Assembly: GCF_014647215.1 (NCBI RefSeq)
Contig: NZ_BMOT01000013.1
Coordinates: forward strand, 16,006 to 80,005
Source: Shewanella aestuarii
GTDB lineage: Bacteria; Pseudomonadota; Gammaproteobacteria; Enterobacterales; Shewanellaceae
Reading direction: 5' to 3'
DNA length: 64,000 nucleotides
How positions within the stretch are numbered: the stretch's first letter is position 1; each line of letters begins with the position of its first letter. A model generated the notes under the pieces. That model was not told the DNA's origin and ran no database searches. It was given only the letters and a program-made list of their open reading frames with translations. The translations under genes and the position numbers were made by a program. Shown piece after piece: positions 27,158 through 36,074 of the stretch.

Positions 27158-28244
27158 TCTAAAATGTGATATATCACAGCAATCGCCGATACCTTTAGAA
27201 GCACATTTTCATTGTAAAGCCGGTGAAATGCTCGCGGTTGTCGGTCCCTCTGGCGGCGGTAAAACCACATTACTGAGAATGATTGCCGGGTTAAGTCAGC
27301 CCCAATCAGGAAACGTTACTTACGGTGACAATGTCTGGTTTGATAGTCAGCAACAAATTCACCAAACCCCACAGCAGCGCCATATTGGTTACGTGCCGCA
27401 ACATTTTGGCTTATTCCCACATTTAACCGCGATGCAAAATGTGATGGCGGGATTAGATCATGTGCCAAAATCGCAGCGTAAACAGCGTGCCTTAGCGTGG
27501 CTTGAAAGAGTAAATCTTGATGGCTTGCCTGATAGGCTGCCTGCGAACCTGTCGGGGGGACAAAGGCAACGAGTGGCTTTAGCCAGGGCATTGGCGCGCG
27601 AACCTTCGGTGTTATTGCTTGATGAGCCTTTCTCTGCGGTAGACAGAGAAACCCGCGAACGGTTATACATTGAGTTGGCGAGATTGAAATCGCAGTTAGC
27701 GATCCCGGTGATCATGGTCACCCATGATATTCATGAGGCACAGTTATTAGCTGACCGGATGATTTTAATCAGTCAGGGACAAATGCTGCAACAAGGTCGA
27801 CCATTTGAGGTGATGTCGCATCCTCGCAATGAGGCTGTTGCCAGACAAATGGGGCTACGTAATATTTTTGATGCCACGGTTGTCTCCCAAGAAGAGGGAC
27901 GGGAAATGACTTGGCTGACATTTGGACATAATCAAATTGCTACCGAAAATGCGCCTAAGATGTCTGTTGGGCAACAGATCCGCTGGGTTATCCCTAATCA
28001 GGGGATCCGCTTTAACGCTATTACCAGTGGTCGATTATGCAAAAGCATCAATAAGCTTGATGTTGAAATTGAATCTTTGTTAGTGATGGGGGAAATGGTG
28101 CGAGTGATTGCTCGAATCGCAGGAGTTGAACAGGTGATTAATGCCGATATTCCGCTTCATCTTTGTCATAAATTAGCTTTAACACAAGGCCAAAAAACAA
28201 CCTTGGCATTGAAGTCTGACCAAATTCATATTTTACAGGCTTAA
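27138..28244 (+). CDS. modC: Molybdate ABC transporter ATPase ModC
   Basis: A 368-residue ABC ATPase driving molybdate import. Walker A is GPSGGGKTT near residue 37, the signature is LSGGQRQRVALARAL near 137, Walker B is VLLLDEPFSAVD, and the switch His lies in MVTHDIHEAQ. The C-terminal third has the molybdate-binding-domain (TOBE) layout. The TTG start at 27138 is unusual but is supported by AGGAGG at 27127-27132 with 5-base spacing. It is the last gene of the moa-mod run; a 169-base gap follows in which no gene is seen. Confidence 0.94.
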   Translation: MVTQVADLKCDISQQSPIPLEAHFHCKAGEMLAVVGPSGGGKTTLLRMIAGLSQPQSGNVTYGDNVWFDSQQQIHQTPQQRHIGYVPQHFGLFPHLTAMQNVMAGLDHVPKSQRKQRALAWLERVNLDGLPDRLPANLSGGQRQRVALARALAREPSVLLLDEPFSAVDRETRERLYIELARLKSQLAIPVIMVTHDIHEAQLLADRMILISQGQMLQQGRPFEVMSHPRNEAVARQMGLRNIFDATVVSQEEGREMTWLTFGHNQIATENAPKMSVGQQIRWVIPNQGIRFNAITSGRLCKSINKLDVEIESLLVMGEMVRVIARIAGVEQVINADIPLHLCHKLALTQGQKTTLALKSDQIHILQA

Positions 28245-28413
28245 CCTTAATTCTCCACTTCACTTCGTAGTACAAGTTTATTGCCTATGAGTGCCCTAAT
28301 AATCTGCGGTTTATAAGATTGCATGATCAATTATTAATCTTAGATTTCTTGGGTCTTGAGTGGGACTTAGGTAAAGTATACCAGTACGCATTCTTTTAAA
28401 TTTGAGGCTTAAA

Positions 28414-28935
28414 ATGGTTCGGTTGCTTGTCGCACTGTGCTTGTTTCCATTGGTATCTTTGGCTGCTCCATCGATCCAATCATTAGTATCCCAGGAAGGC
28501 TTATTAACGCCAATTTCTGTTATGGAAAATTGGGAACAACAAGAACAGGGTACCCTGTGTGGTTTTGGCCTCGATATCGACAACGAGCAATTAGTGTACT
28601 TACTTTCAGCCATTAATCCTGATTCAAAACGAGTTTATCAATTTGAATACAACGCGCTAGATGGTGCGTTACTCGACAAGAGTAGTCAGCCCTATGAAAG
28701 CAATAGCATTGAACAGCTTCATGCCATAAGCCTGATGCGTGAGAAAAATATTTCATTTTCATCTTTAGTTAGTCTTGCGATTCAAAATCAGAATGGATTT
28801 TTACTTCAAGCAGACTTAGACCACGACTTATCAATAAGTTATCTCGAACTTCAAATACTCAATAATGAAGCTAAAAAAGTGATTGCTTTTGATATTGAGA
28901 ATCTCCGTCCATTACCACTACTTAAATGGGATTAA
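28414..28935 (+). CDS. Exported PepSY-like hypothetical protein
   Basis: A 173-residue protein with a signal peptide (MVRLLVALCLFPLVSLA, cleaved before APS). The region RVYQFEYNALDGALLD is like the PepSY repeat, where a beta strand and 'd..tG' turn follow a short helix. A second similar block occurs near the C-terminus. GAGG at 28404-28407 supports ATG at 28414. It sits 8 bases upstream of a response-regulator gene, and PepSY proteins often accompany two-component systems, so a periplasmic modulator of the downstream kinase is plausible but unproven. Confidence 0.6.
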   Translation: MVRLLVALCLFPLVSLAAPSIQSLVSQEGLLTPISVMENWEQQEQGTLCGFGLDIDNEQLVYLLSAINPDSKRVYQFEYNALDGALLDKSSQPYESNSIEQLHAISLMREKNISFSSLVSLAIQNQNGFLLQADLDHDLSISYLELQILNNEAKKVIAFDIENLRPLPLLKWD

Positions 28936-28943
28936 TTGCGACT

Positions 28944-29627
28944 ATGACTATGCGTATTTTGATTGTTGAAGATGACGCCACAACGCTGAAATATGTGGCG
29001 GAAGGGTTTACCGCGCAGCAGTATAGTGTTGATAGTGCAACCGATGGCCAAGAAGGACTAACGCTGGCTAAACACAATCAATATGACTTGATTGTATTAG
29101 ACCGTATGTTACCAAAACTTGATGGCTTAACCTTGCTTTCTGCACTGCGAACGAGCGGAAATAAAACGCCAGTATTGATTTTATCGGCATTAAGCCATGT
29201 AGATGAAAGAGTGAAAGGCTTACGTGCTGGTGGTGATGATTACATGACCAAACCTTTTGCGTTTGCTGAGTTACTCGTACGGGCAGAGAAACTGGCTCAA
29301 CGAAATGTTGTAGAACCAGCCACCACAGATATTGAAGTGGGTGGACTGAAGATGGAACTGCTAACGCGTAATGTGACCTTAGACGGTAAAGAACTGATGT
29401 TACAGCCTAAAGAGTTTCAGTTGCTTAAGTTTTTAATGGAGCATCCAAACCAGGTCATTAGTAGAACATTATTGTTTGAAGCCGTGTGGGATTATCATTT
29501 CGATCCACGTACCAATGTGATTGATGTCCATATTGCAAAGTTGCGTCGTAAGTTTGAAGAACTAGGCCATGGCGAGCTAATTGAAACCGTAAGGGGTGCT
29601 GGATATCGTCTTTGCAAAGGGCATTAA
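28944..29627 (+). CDS. OmpR-family response regulator
   Basis: A 227-residue regulator. The receiver domain (about residues 3-117) has the acidic pocket VEDDATT, the phospho-acceptor Asp in LIVLDRMLPKLDG and the conserved Lys in MTKPF. A winged-helix DNA-binding domain follows (LQPKEFQLLKFLMEHPNQVISRTLLFEAVWDYHF and VIDVHIAKLRRKF). The preceding gene ends 8 bases before the start, and the kinase gene overlaps the end by 32 bases. Alternative ATGs at 28926 and 28950 exist; no strong ribosome-binding site decides. Confidence 0.92.
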   Translation: MTMRILIVEDDATTLKYVAEGFTAQQYSVDSATDGQEGLTLAKHNQYDLIVLDRMLPKLDGLTLLSALRTSGNKTPVLILSALSHVDERVKGLRAGGDDYMTKPFAFAELLVRAEKLAQRNVVEPATTDIEVGGLKMELLTRNVTLDGKELMLQPKEFQLLKFLMEHPNQVISRTLLFEAVWDYHFDPRTNVIDVHIAKLRRKFEELGHGELIETVRGAGYRLCKGH

Positions 29628-30936
29628 GCCTTACCAAAGCAGTGCTTGGCGCATCACGTTAATCTTCTCTACTCTAGTGACGATTTTGATTGTCATGCTC
29701 ATTTCTAGCTTGTATAGACAACTGATTATTGAGCAAGAGAATCAGGTAGATGCGCACTTGTCAGCTGAAATGCAACGCTATCAGCAGCTTGCGTTAACGG
29801 TTAATCGCCGTAGTTTTGCCGCACAAATACAGGCATCAGATCCTAAAACCGCCTTAATCGCTTGGAAAAACAGTGTCGATATGGTTGGGGCATTAACTTT
29901 CTTGCCTGACAATATGCCGCTTTTGCCTGAAACAAGAGAGTTTCCCATCTTTACTGGCGGTCCAGATAAGTTGCATATTTTGACTGGCGGATTAGCCATG
30001 ACCAATTACGGCCCTGTGTTGATTGCCACTCGAACGGATCAGCTGGCCCTGTTAATTGAAAAGTTTGTCAATGCCGCATTTTGGGCGGTAGCATTTACGC
30101 TGGGGTTAACCTTAGCCTTGGGATACATTTTTTCTAAAGCCATTTTGCGCCGTTTAGTGCAGTACAACCAATTAAGTGAGCAAATTGAGGCTGGACATTA
30201 CAACACTCGGTTACCTGTGACTCGTCAGCAAGATGAATTTGATATGTTGGCGCAGCAATTTAACCGTGTTCTTGATACCTTGGAGCAAAATTTACGTGCC
30301 GTTCGAGGCGTGACCGACAATATTGCCCATGATTTACGAACGCCATTGTCACATTTACGGATTGGTATTGAACAGTTATCAGCAAAGCCTCAAGCAGAAC
30401 TAGAAAATGCACGTGCTGAGTTATTGGAAGAGCTGGATGATTGTTTGGCAACCTTTGATGCCATGTTGTCATTAACGCGCATTGAAGAAGGTCAGCAGTT
30501 ACTGGATTTACAACCTATTAATTTGCAAGATATTTGCCAGGATTTGTACGAAATGGCTGATGTGATTGCTGAAGCTAAAAATCAAACATTTACCATTGAT
30601 TTAAAACAAGATGCTATTATCCAAGGTGATAAATATCTCCTGTTTCAAGCACTGTTCAACTTAGTGGATAACGCCATTAAATATTCGCCAGAAGGTGCGA
30701 AAATCCATATCGAGCAAAACAATAAATGTATTAATATTGCCGATAATGGTCCAGGTATTGCCGATGAAGACAAAGAAAGAGTGTTTGAGCGTTTGGTTCG
30801 CCTAGATCCAAGTCGACACTATAAAGGTACTGGATTAGGACTTTCTATGGTGAAAGCCATTTTATCGCGTCATCAAGCCAGTATAGAATTAACGGATAAT
30901 CATCCTGGTTTGCTTGTGAGCATTCACTTCAAATAA
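29596..30936 (+). CDS. Sensor histidine kinase
   Basis: A 446-residue inner-membrane kinase paired with the upstream regulator. Two membrane segments (about residues 21-42 and 155-180) flank a periplasmic region of about 110 residues. Then come HAMP, the H-box NIAHDLRTPLSHLRIG, N-box NLVDNAIKYSPEG, G1 IADNGPGIADED and G2 GTGLGLSMVKAI. The GTG at 29596 overlaps the regulator gene; no good downstream ATG exists before the first membrane segment. The stimulus is unknown. Confidence 0.92.
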   Translation: MLDIVFAKGIKPYQSSAWRITLIFSTLVTILIVMLISSLYRQLIIEQENQVDAHLSAEMQRYQQLALTVNRRSFAAQIQASDPKTALIAWKNSVDMVGALTFLPDNMPLLPETREFPIFTGGPDKLHILTGGLAMTNYGPVLIATRTDQLALLIEKFVNAAFWAVAFTLGLTLALGYIFSKAILRRLVQYNQLSEQIEAGHYNTRLPVTRQQDEFDMLAQQFNRVLDTLEQNLRAVRGVTDNIAHDLRTPLSHLRIGIEQLSAKPQAELENARAELLEELDDCLATFDAMLSLTRIEEGQQLLDLQPINLQDICQDLYEMADVIAEAKNQTFTIDLKQDAIIQGDKYLLFQALFNLVDNAIKYSPEGAKIHIEQNNKCINIADNGPGIADEDKERVFERLVRLDPSRHYKGTGLGLSMVKAILSRHQASIELTDNHPGLLVSIHFK

Positions 30937-30949
30937 GCGAAATATTACA

Positions 30950-31636
30950 TTGATCAGTCCCTACCAAATCGTCAGTCACCAGGATGACTTTATTATTATT
31001 AATAAAGCCGCCAATGTGCATTTTCATAGCCAAGATGGGACCGCAGGTGTGGTTGCCCAGGTAGAAACCGATCTCGGGATTAAGTTATTTGCTGTGCATC
31101 GACTTGATACACCGACATCTGGGCTACTTATTCTGGCCAAAACATCCGCTGCTGCTAATCGTTTTACGCAGCTGTTTACCGCCCATCAGGTGCAGAAATA
31201 TTATTTAGCCATTGCCATGGGCAAACCGAAAAAAAAACAGGGGTGGATTATTGGTGATATGGCAAAGTCACGTCGCAGCATGTATAAATTGCTGCGTAGT
31301 AAGGAAAACCCTGCAATAACCCATTTTTTTTCACACTCTATAGCCTCGGGGATCAGGGCTTATTTGTTGAAACCCTTTAGCGGTAAAACCCATCAATTAA
31401 GAGTGGCACTAGCCAGTATTGGGGTGCCGATATTAGGCGATAATTTATATGGTAAACAGACAAGTGATCGCTGTTATTTACATGCATATCAATTGAGTTT
31501 TTGTTACTTAGGACAAGAATATCAGTTTATTCAATTACCCGATGAAGGTAGTTATTTTCTAGACGAGGGCATGCAGCAGTTTATTCAAGATAGCTGGTCT
31601 GTGCCAGCTCAATTAGATTGGCCGCAAAAGCCGTAA
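30950..31636 (+). CDS. RluA-family pseudouridine synthase (TIGR01621-like)
   Basis: A 228-residue pseudouridine synthase. The catalytic Asp lies in HRLDTPTSGLLILAKT near residue 54, and LLKPFSGKTHQLRVALASIG is the second family motif. The N-terminal S4 RNA-binding domain of RluC/RluD is absent, so it belongs to the short RluA-like group. The RNA target is unknown. The frame begins with TTG at 30950, 13 bases after the kinase stop; no better start is visible. Confidence 0.87.
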   Translation: MISPYQIVSHQDDFIIINKAANVHFHSQDGTAGVVAQVETDLGIKLFAVHRLDTPTSGLLILAKTSAAANRFTQLFTAHQVQKYYLAIAMGKPKKKQGWIIGDMAKSRRSMYKLLRSKENPAITHFFSHSIASGIRAYLLKPFSGKTHQLRVALASIGVPILGDNLYGKQTSDRCYLHAYQLSFCYLGQEYQFIQLPDEGSYFLDEGMQQFIQDSWSVPAQLDWPQKP

Positions 31637-31712
31637 ATTTTGATAATCAATCGCCTCTAATTTGATAGATAAGATTTACCGTTACATAGCTAGATTGCAT
31701 ATGCCGAGGTTA

Positions 31713-32900
31713 TTACGTTGTCGTATTCTGCGGTGGCGTTAATGTACTGATAGTATTTCTTCCTTGTTGCTTAGCACAATACATCCCTTCATCGGCTAGC
31801 TGCAACAATTGCTCAACCGAGAGGCTTTGGTCAATAGTGGCATAGCCGATACTCACTTGAACCTCGATGGTATGTTGTTGCCATTTACAATTATTTTGGT
31901 TTATTTGTGCCTGTAATTTTTCAGCCACAAAATAGGCTTTTTCTGCATCGGTTGCTGGCAAGATGATCAAAAACTCTTCTCCACCGAAACGACAGATGAA
32001 GTCCACTTTTCGAAGTGATCTTTTTAAAATAGTCGCGACATGCTGCAATGCAGCATCCCCACATAAGTGACCATAGGTATCGTTGATTCGTTTAAAATGG
32101 TCTAAATCTAATAATAATAAACTGTAAGCTTGATGTTCTCTGTGCCAAAGTGCATCGACTAAATCTAGCCTGGTCATTAATGCATGACGATTCCATAAAC
32201 CTGTCAGTTGATCTTTCTTGGCTAGTTTATGGATTTTGTATACTAAACGTGTCAGCGCGTTGCCAAATAAAACACAATTAATACTTAAAATAAAACCAAT
32301 ATAAGCCCATAAAACAACGGGTGACTTTAACGTGGTTAATGTTTCAATAATAGGCTGGTGTTCAGTAAAGATAAGTAACAATGCAAATCGACTTATAAAA
32401 AATAGCGTGGCCAGAATAAAGGGCAAAGTCAGCATCAATGAATAAAAAATGGATAAGCTTTTTCGAATGGCTTGATAATTATCTCTAGAGATAAAGAAAA
32501 ACAGTAAACTTGACCCAAAGCTGGCAATGATCATTAAGTAAGACGCGTAAGCTACCTGAGGGGGAATGAGTAACATTAATAAAATTGTCAGACTGAAAAT
32601 GGTCAGGTCAGTTTGATAGGTCAGCTTTTGCTTGAATAAATGTAATCCCCCCCAGCGTAACAAACAAAAACCGAAGGTGAATAGCATATCGGTAAAATAC
32701 CAATGCAAATAACTGACGGTGTCAGAGCGGTAAAAATATAAAACCATGCCGAAAAACATACATAAATTAGCTAAGGAGAATAGACGACTGGCTTTAGGGG
32801 CTATGCGCAGTGGAGACGTCATTAGTCCCCAAGCAAATGCTCCAATAATGGCAATAACGCCAAAAAACTGTATATAAATAAAACTAATCTCGTTTGGCAT
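31713..32900 (-). CDS. Membrane-bound diguanylate cyclase (GGDEF)
   Basis: A 395-residue protein. The N-terminal 220 residues hold about six or seven hydrophobic segments, and the C-terminal GGDEF domain (about 225-390) makes c-di-GMP. The active-site signature is GGEEF within CRFGGEEFLIILPA. An inhibitory I-site, RKVD, lies exactly five residues before GGEEF, so product inhibition is expected. DLDHFKRINDTYGH is the Mg/GTP-binding segment. It is a single-gene unit. The signal sensed by the membrane part is not known. Confidence 0.93.
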   Translation of the reverse strand: MPNEISFIYIQFFGVIAIIGAFAWGLMTSPLRIAPKASRLFSLANLCMFFGMVLYFYRSDTVSYLHWYFTDMLFTFGFCLLRWGGLHLFKQKLTYQTDLTIFSLTILLMLLIPPQVAYASYLMIIASFGSSLLFFFISRDNYQAIRKSLSIFYSLMLTLPFILATLFFISRFALLLIFTEHQPIIETLTTLKSPVVLWAYIGFILSINCVLFGNALTRLVYKIHKLAKKDQLTGLWNRHALMTRLDLVDALWHREHQAYSLLLLDLDHFKRINDTYGHLCGDAALQHVATILKRSLRKVDFICRFGGEEFLIILPATDAEKAYFVAEKLQAQINQNNCKWQQHTIEVQVSIGYATIDQSLSVEQLLQLADEGMYCAKQQGRNTISTLTPPQNTTT

Positions 32901-33050
32901 CAGCTTATAAAGGTGTATCTATTTTTATTATAGTTTTTTTAGAATAGTAGGCTTTGAGGATATAAGATAGCTTTTTGTAGTGGATAATCCTGATTTTCGT
33001 GTGTAAGCTGATGACTTGTATCAATTTGTTAAATTAGGATGTGACATAAC

Positions 33051-33218
33051 ATGGACACAAACAAATTATTATTAGTCATTATTGCAATCTTACTCCCCCC
33101 TGTGGCGGTGTTTCTGAAAAAAGGTGCCGGTAAAGACCTACTGATCAATATTTTATTGTGCATTTTCTTTTTTGTTCCAGGGTTAATCCATGCAATATGG
33201 GTTGTGCTACAAGAATAG
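33051..33218 (+). CDS. Small YqaE/Pmp3-family membrane protein
   Basis: A 55-residue protein too short for usual length cut-offs. It has two hydrophobic segments: LLLVIIAILLPPVAVFL and ILLCIFFFVPGLIHAIWVVL, separated by KKGAGKDL. The LPPVAVFLKKG and the PGLIHA(I/V)W end match the proteolipid Pmp3/YqaE family, found in membrane stress responses of bacteria, plants and fungi. The ATG is preceded by GGATGTGACATAAC. It stands alone and divergent from the diguanylate cyclase gene. Confidence 0.88.
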   Translation: MDTNKLLLVIIAILLPPVAVFLKKGAGKDLLINILLCIFFFVPGLIHAIWVVLQE

Positions 33219-33334
33219 AAATGGTGTATTTGACTGCTTGAACTTGTTTAAGTTTATAGTTCAAGCAGTAACCTTGATGAAAGATTAAGTGTTCAAGTGC
33301 TATAATGTGTCACTGCTCTTTGAACTGACCGAAT

Positions 33335-33526
33335 ATGAATCGTAAAAAGAAGATTAACCAAACGCTGAAAGCAAAAGCTAAAAAAGCCAATAAAAAGTTA
33401 CTCACTGGCAATAAGCCTCAATATATTTCTAAAGCGGAACGTGCCTTACTTGCTGGCACAGAGGTAGAAGCTTTAGTTTCTAGCAGTCTATCTAGCGAGC
33501 CAAGCCCATCAACGAAAGCCGATTAA
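33335..33526 (+). CDS. DUF2986 small basic protein
   Basis: A 63-residue Lys-rich protein: MNRKKKINQTLKAKAKKANKKLL, followed by KPQYISKAERALL. This is the pattern of DUF2986, small proteins of unknown function in Shewanella and related genera. It is soluble with no signal peptide. Its last four bases overlap the end of moeB on the opposite strand. Confidence 0.85.
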   Translation: MNRKKKINQTLKAKAKKANKKLLTGNKPQYISKAERALLAGTEVEALVSSSLSSEPSPSTKAD

Positions 33527-34305
33527 TTTGCTGGACTACAGACTGAACATTTAGGCTGTTTTGTGAGTTTCATTTGTCGAAACTCCATGGTCATTGCATC
33601 AATCATCAGAATGCGCCCAGAGAGGCTTTGCCCCATCCCCGCAATCACTTTTATGGCTTCTGTGGCTTGAATGCAGCCTATCAGCCCAACCACAGGCGCC
33701 AGAATGCCTGACTCAACACAGGTTAAGTGTTGTTCTCCGAACAGTTGACTATAACAATGGTAACAAGGGCTGTTGGCTTGGTAATCAAATACCGTAACCG
33801 TACCTTCCATTCTAATTGCGGCGGCGGAAATAAAGGGTTTGTGATGCTTTAAGCAGCTGAGGTTTAGCTGCTCACGAACTAACACATTATCGGTGCAATC
33901 CAACACTAAAGAGTGTTGCACGACCAACTCTTCAAGTTGCTGTTCATCAAGCAGCGCATTGCAGGTATTGATGGTAATTAAAGGATTAAGTTGATTGAGT
34001 GTCTGTTTCGCTGAGTCAACTTTGGCCTGACCAATATTGGCATCCTGATGCAAGACTTGGCGCTGCAAATTGGACAATTCCACGGTATCAAAATCAACCA
34101 GTGTCATCTCTCCAACACCCGCTACGGCTAGATACTGACTGGCGGCACAGCCTAATCCTCCAGCACCGATGATCAATACTTTGGCCAGTTTCAACTTTTC
34201 TTGTCCGTCAATATCCATGGCTTTAATTGATATCTGACGGCTATAACGCAGCATTTCATTATCTGTAAGTAGCTCGTCCGGTTGAACATCAGTTACTTGA
34301 CTCAT
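33523..34305 (-). CDS. moeB: Molybdopterin-synthase adenylyltransferase MoeB
   Basis: A 260-residue E1-like enzyme that adenylates the C-terminal Gly-Gly of MoaD. The nucleotide site is GAGGLGCAASQYLA near residue 48, with FDTVELSNLQRQ following and DCTDNVLVREQLN at the adenylate-binding loop. Two CxxC zinc pairs are visible, CYHC near residue 181 and CSVC at the C-terminus. There is no rhodanese domain. It lies 8 bases after moeA in the same direction, forming a moeA-moeB operon. Confidence 0.93.
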   Translation of the reverse strand: MSQVTDVQPDELLTDNEMLRYSRQISIKAMDIDGQEKLKLAKVLIIGAGGLGCAASQYLAVAGVGEMTLVDFDTVELSNLQRQVLHQDANIGQAKVDSAKQTLNQLNPLITINTCNALLDEQQLEELVVQHSLVLDCTDNVLVREQLNLSCLKHHKPFISAAAIRMEGTVTVFDYQANSPCYHCYSQLFGEQHLTCVESGILAPVVGLIGCIQATEAIKVIAGMGQSLSGRILMIDAMTMEFRQMKLTKQPKCSVCSPAN

Positions 34306-34313
34306 ACAGGCTC

Positions 34314-35567
34314 CTAGCTTAAAACGCTGTTAAAGGGTTCAACATTCACTAGGGTACCAACCTCAACATCGGCTTGGAATTGCGCAAGATTGATAAAGCA
34401 ATTAGCGATACTCATAGAGGTTAACATGCCTGAACCTTGCCCTCCTGTCACTGCCACTTCAAGTTCACCTTGTGCGTTTTGTGTTAGCACGCCACGTTGG
34501 TATTCCACACGACCGGGCTGCTTACGAATAGCGGTTGTTAGTTTTGCCTGATAGGTTACAGCGGCTTTATTAGGCAAGCCCTGCATCTTGTTAAGAATAG
34601 GCCACACTAACTTATAGAATGTCACCATTGACGATACAGGATTGCCTGGTAAGCCACAAAATACCGCCTTGCCTAGTTTACCGAAAGCAAACGGCTTACC
34701 GGGCTTGATTGCCAGTTTCCAGAAGGTAATTTGGCCTTCTTCAGATAAAATTTGTTTAGTGTAGTCAGCATCACCTACAGATACCCCACCAGAAGTGAGC
34801 ACCATGTCGGCTTGAGCTGCCGCTTCTTTAAATGCTGCGCGGATGGCTTCTTTATCATCCTTGATCACGCCAAGATCAATCCATTCGACATTAGCCTTGG
34901 CCATTAGACCTTGAATAGAGTAGCGGTTTGAATCGTAAATTTGACCTGGCGCCAGCTCGGTGCCGACGGGACGAAGCTCATCACCGGTAGAGAAAAAAGC
35001 AACCTTTATAATACGTGACACTCTGACTTGACTGAGACCTATGGTGGCGATAACGCCCATTTCAGCCGCTCTAATTTGAGTGCCTTTGAATAAGACTTTT
35101 GTGCCTGCGATTAATTCTTCACCTCGGCCGCGGACATTGGCGCCTTTTTTTGCTGGGTGGGCAATATTAATCTGCTCGCCATTAGCGGTGCACTTTTCTT
35201 GCATTTGCACTGTGTCATATCCCGCAAGTAAAGGAGCGCCTGTCATAATGCGAATGCAGCTATTCTTTTTGGCTTCACCACTAAACGGGTGCCCAGCAAA
35301 CGAGCTTCCTACTAACGTTAATCTAGTCTCTTGTGTTTGAGTCTCTAAATCTTCAAATCGAAATGCATAACCATCCATTGCTGAATTATCAAAGGGCGGC
35401 AGGTCGATACCCGAAGTCAGGTCTTCAGCCAGTACACGACCAATAGCATGAGGTAAATCAACGACCTCTGAATCATTTGTAGCATCAACTTGGGCAAGTA
35501 ATTGAATTATGGCGTCATCGGGATGCAATAACGTTGGTTGAGCACAAGGGTCTTGAGTTGATACCAT
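34314..35567 (-). CDS. moeA: Molybdopterin molybdenumtransferase MoeA
   Basis: A 417-residue enzyme that inserts molybdenum into molybdopterin. Visible family motifs are DLPPFDNSAMDGYAF near residue 58, IMTGAPL near 107, STGDEL, TSGGVSVGDADY near 257, KPGKPFAFG and GLPGNPVSSMVTF. The length is standard. It heads the moeA-moeB unit and complements the moa genes 9 kb upstream. Confidence 0.95.
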   Translation of the reverse strand: MVSTQDPCAQPTLLHPDDAIIQLLAQVDATNDSEVVDLPHAIGRVLAEDLTSGIDLPPFDNSAMDGYAFRFEDLETQTQETRLTLVGSSFAGHPFSGEAKKNSCIRIMTGAPLLAGYDTVQMQEKCTANGEQINIAHPAKKGANVRGRGEELIAGTKVLFKGTQIRAAEMGVIATIGLSQVRVSRIIKVAFFSTGDELRPVGTELAPGQIYDSNRYSIQGLMAKANVEWIDLGVIKDDKEAIRAAFKEAAAQADMVLTSGGVSVGDADYTKQILSEEGQITFWKLAIKPGKPFAFGKLGKAVFCGLPGNPVSSMVTFYKLVWPILNKMQGLPNKAAVTYQAKLTTAIRKQPGRVEYQRGVLTQNAQGELEVAVTGGQGSGMLTSMSIANCFINLAQFQADVEVGTLVNVEPFNSVLS

Positions 35568-35684
35568 CAGATATTCCTTTATAAGCCAGTGGTTTCCACC
35601 TTAAGGTGAAACGGTAAAAATTGTGGGTTAGTATGCCATGATAATCACTGCGTTTTATGATCCAACTTAAGATTTTTATAACCT

Positions 35685-35960
35685 ATGCCACAAAATAAAT
35701 CAGCAAAGCCATGGTTTTTGTACATAATTCAATGTGCCAATGGTCATTTTTATACAGGGATCACCACAGATGTTGCTCGACGCTTTTCTGAACATCAAAA
35801 TAGCGGTGTCAAAGCAGCCAAATTTCTTAAAGGTAAGGGGCCACTGTTGCTTGTTTATCAGGAGTCACTACCTTGTCGTAGCTCAGCAACCAAACGTGAA
35901 ATGGCAGTAAAAAAACTTTCAAGGGATAAAAAGATAAGTTTGATTGCAACAGGCTGTTGA
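35685..35960 (+). CDS. GIY-YIG nuclease-superfamily protein (YhbQ-like)
   Basis: A 91-residue single-domain protein. FLYIIQCANGHFYTGITTDVARRFSEHQ holds the GIY-YIG core (YII and YTG) with the conserved Arg, and KREMAVKKLSRDKK completes the domain. Small stand-alone members such as YhbQ are presumed nucleases acting on DNA ends, but their role is poorly known. Divergent from moeA. Confidence 0.88.
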   Translation: MPQNKSAKPWFLYIIQCANGHFYTGITTDVARRFSEHQNSGVKAAKFLKGKGPLLLVYQESLPCRSSATKREMAVKKLSRDKKISLIATGC

Positions 35961-36074
35961 TATTTATGAGCAAACGCCTGTCTCAAAAACAACTCATCCC
36001 AATAAAACTCTGTAATATAGGTATAAATTATAATAAGTGCATTACACCCATACTTGTTAAAGGCATCGCCACAT

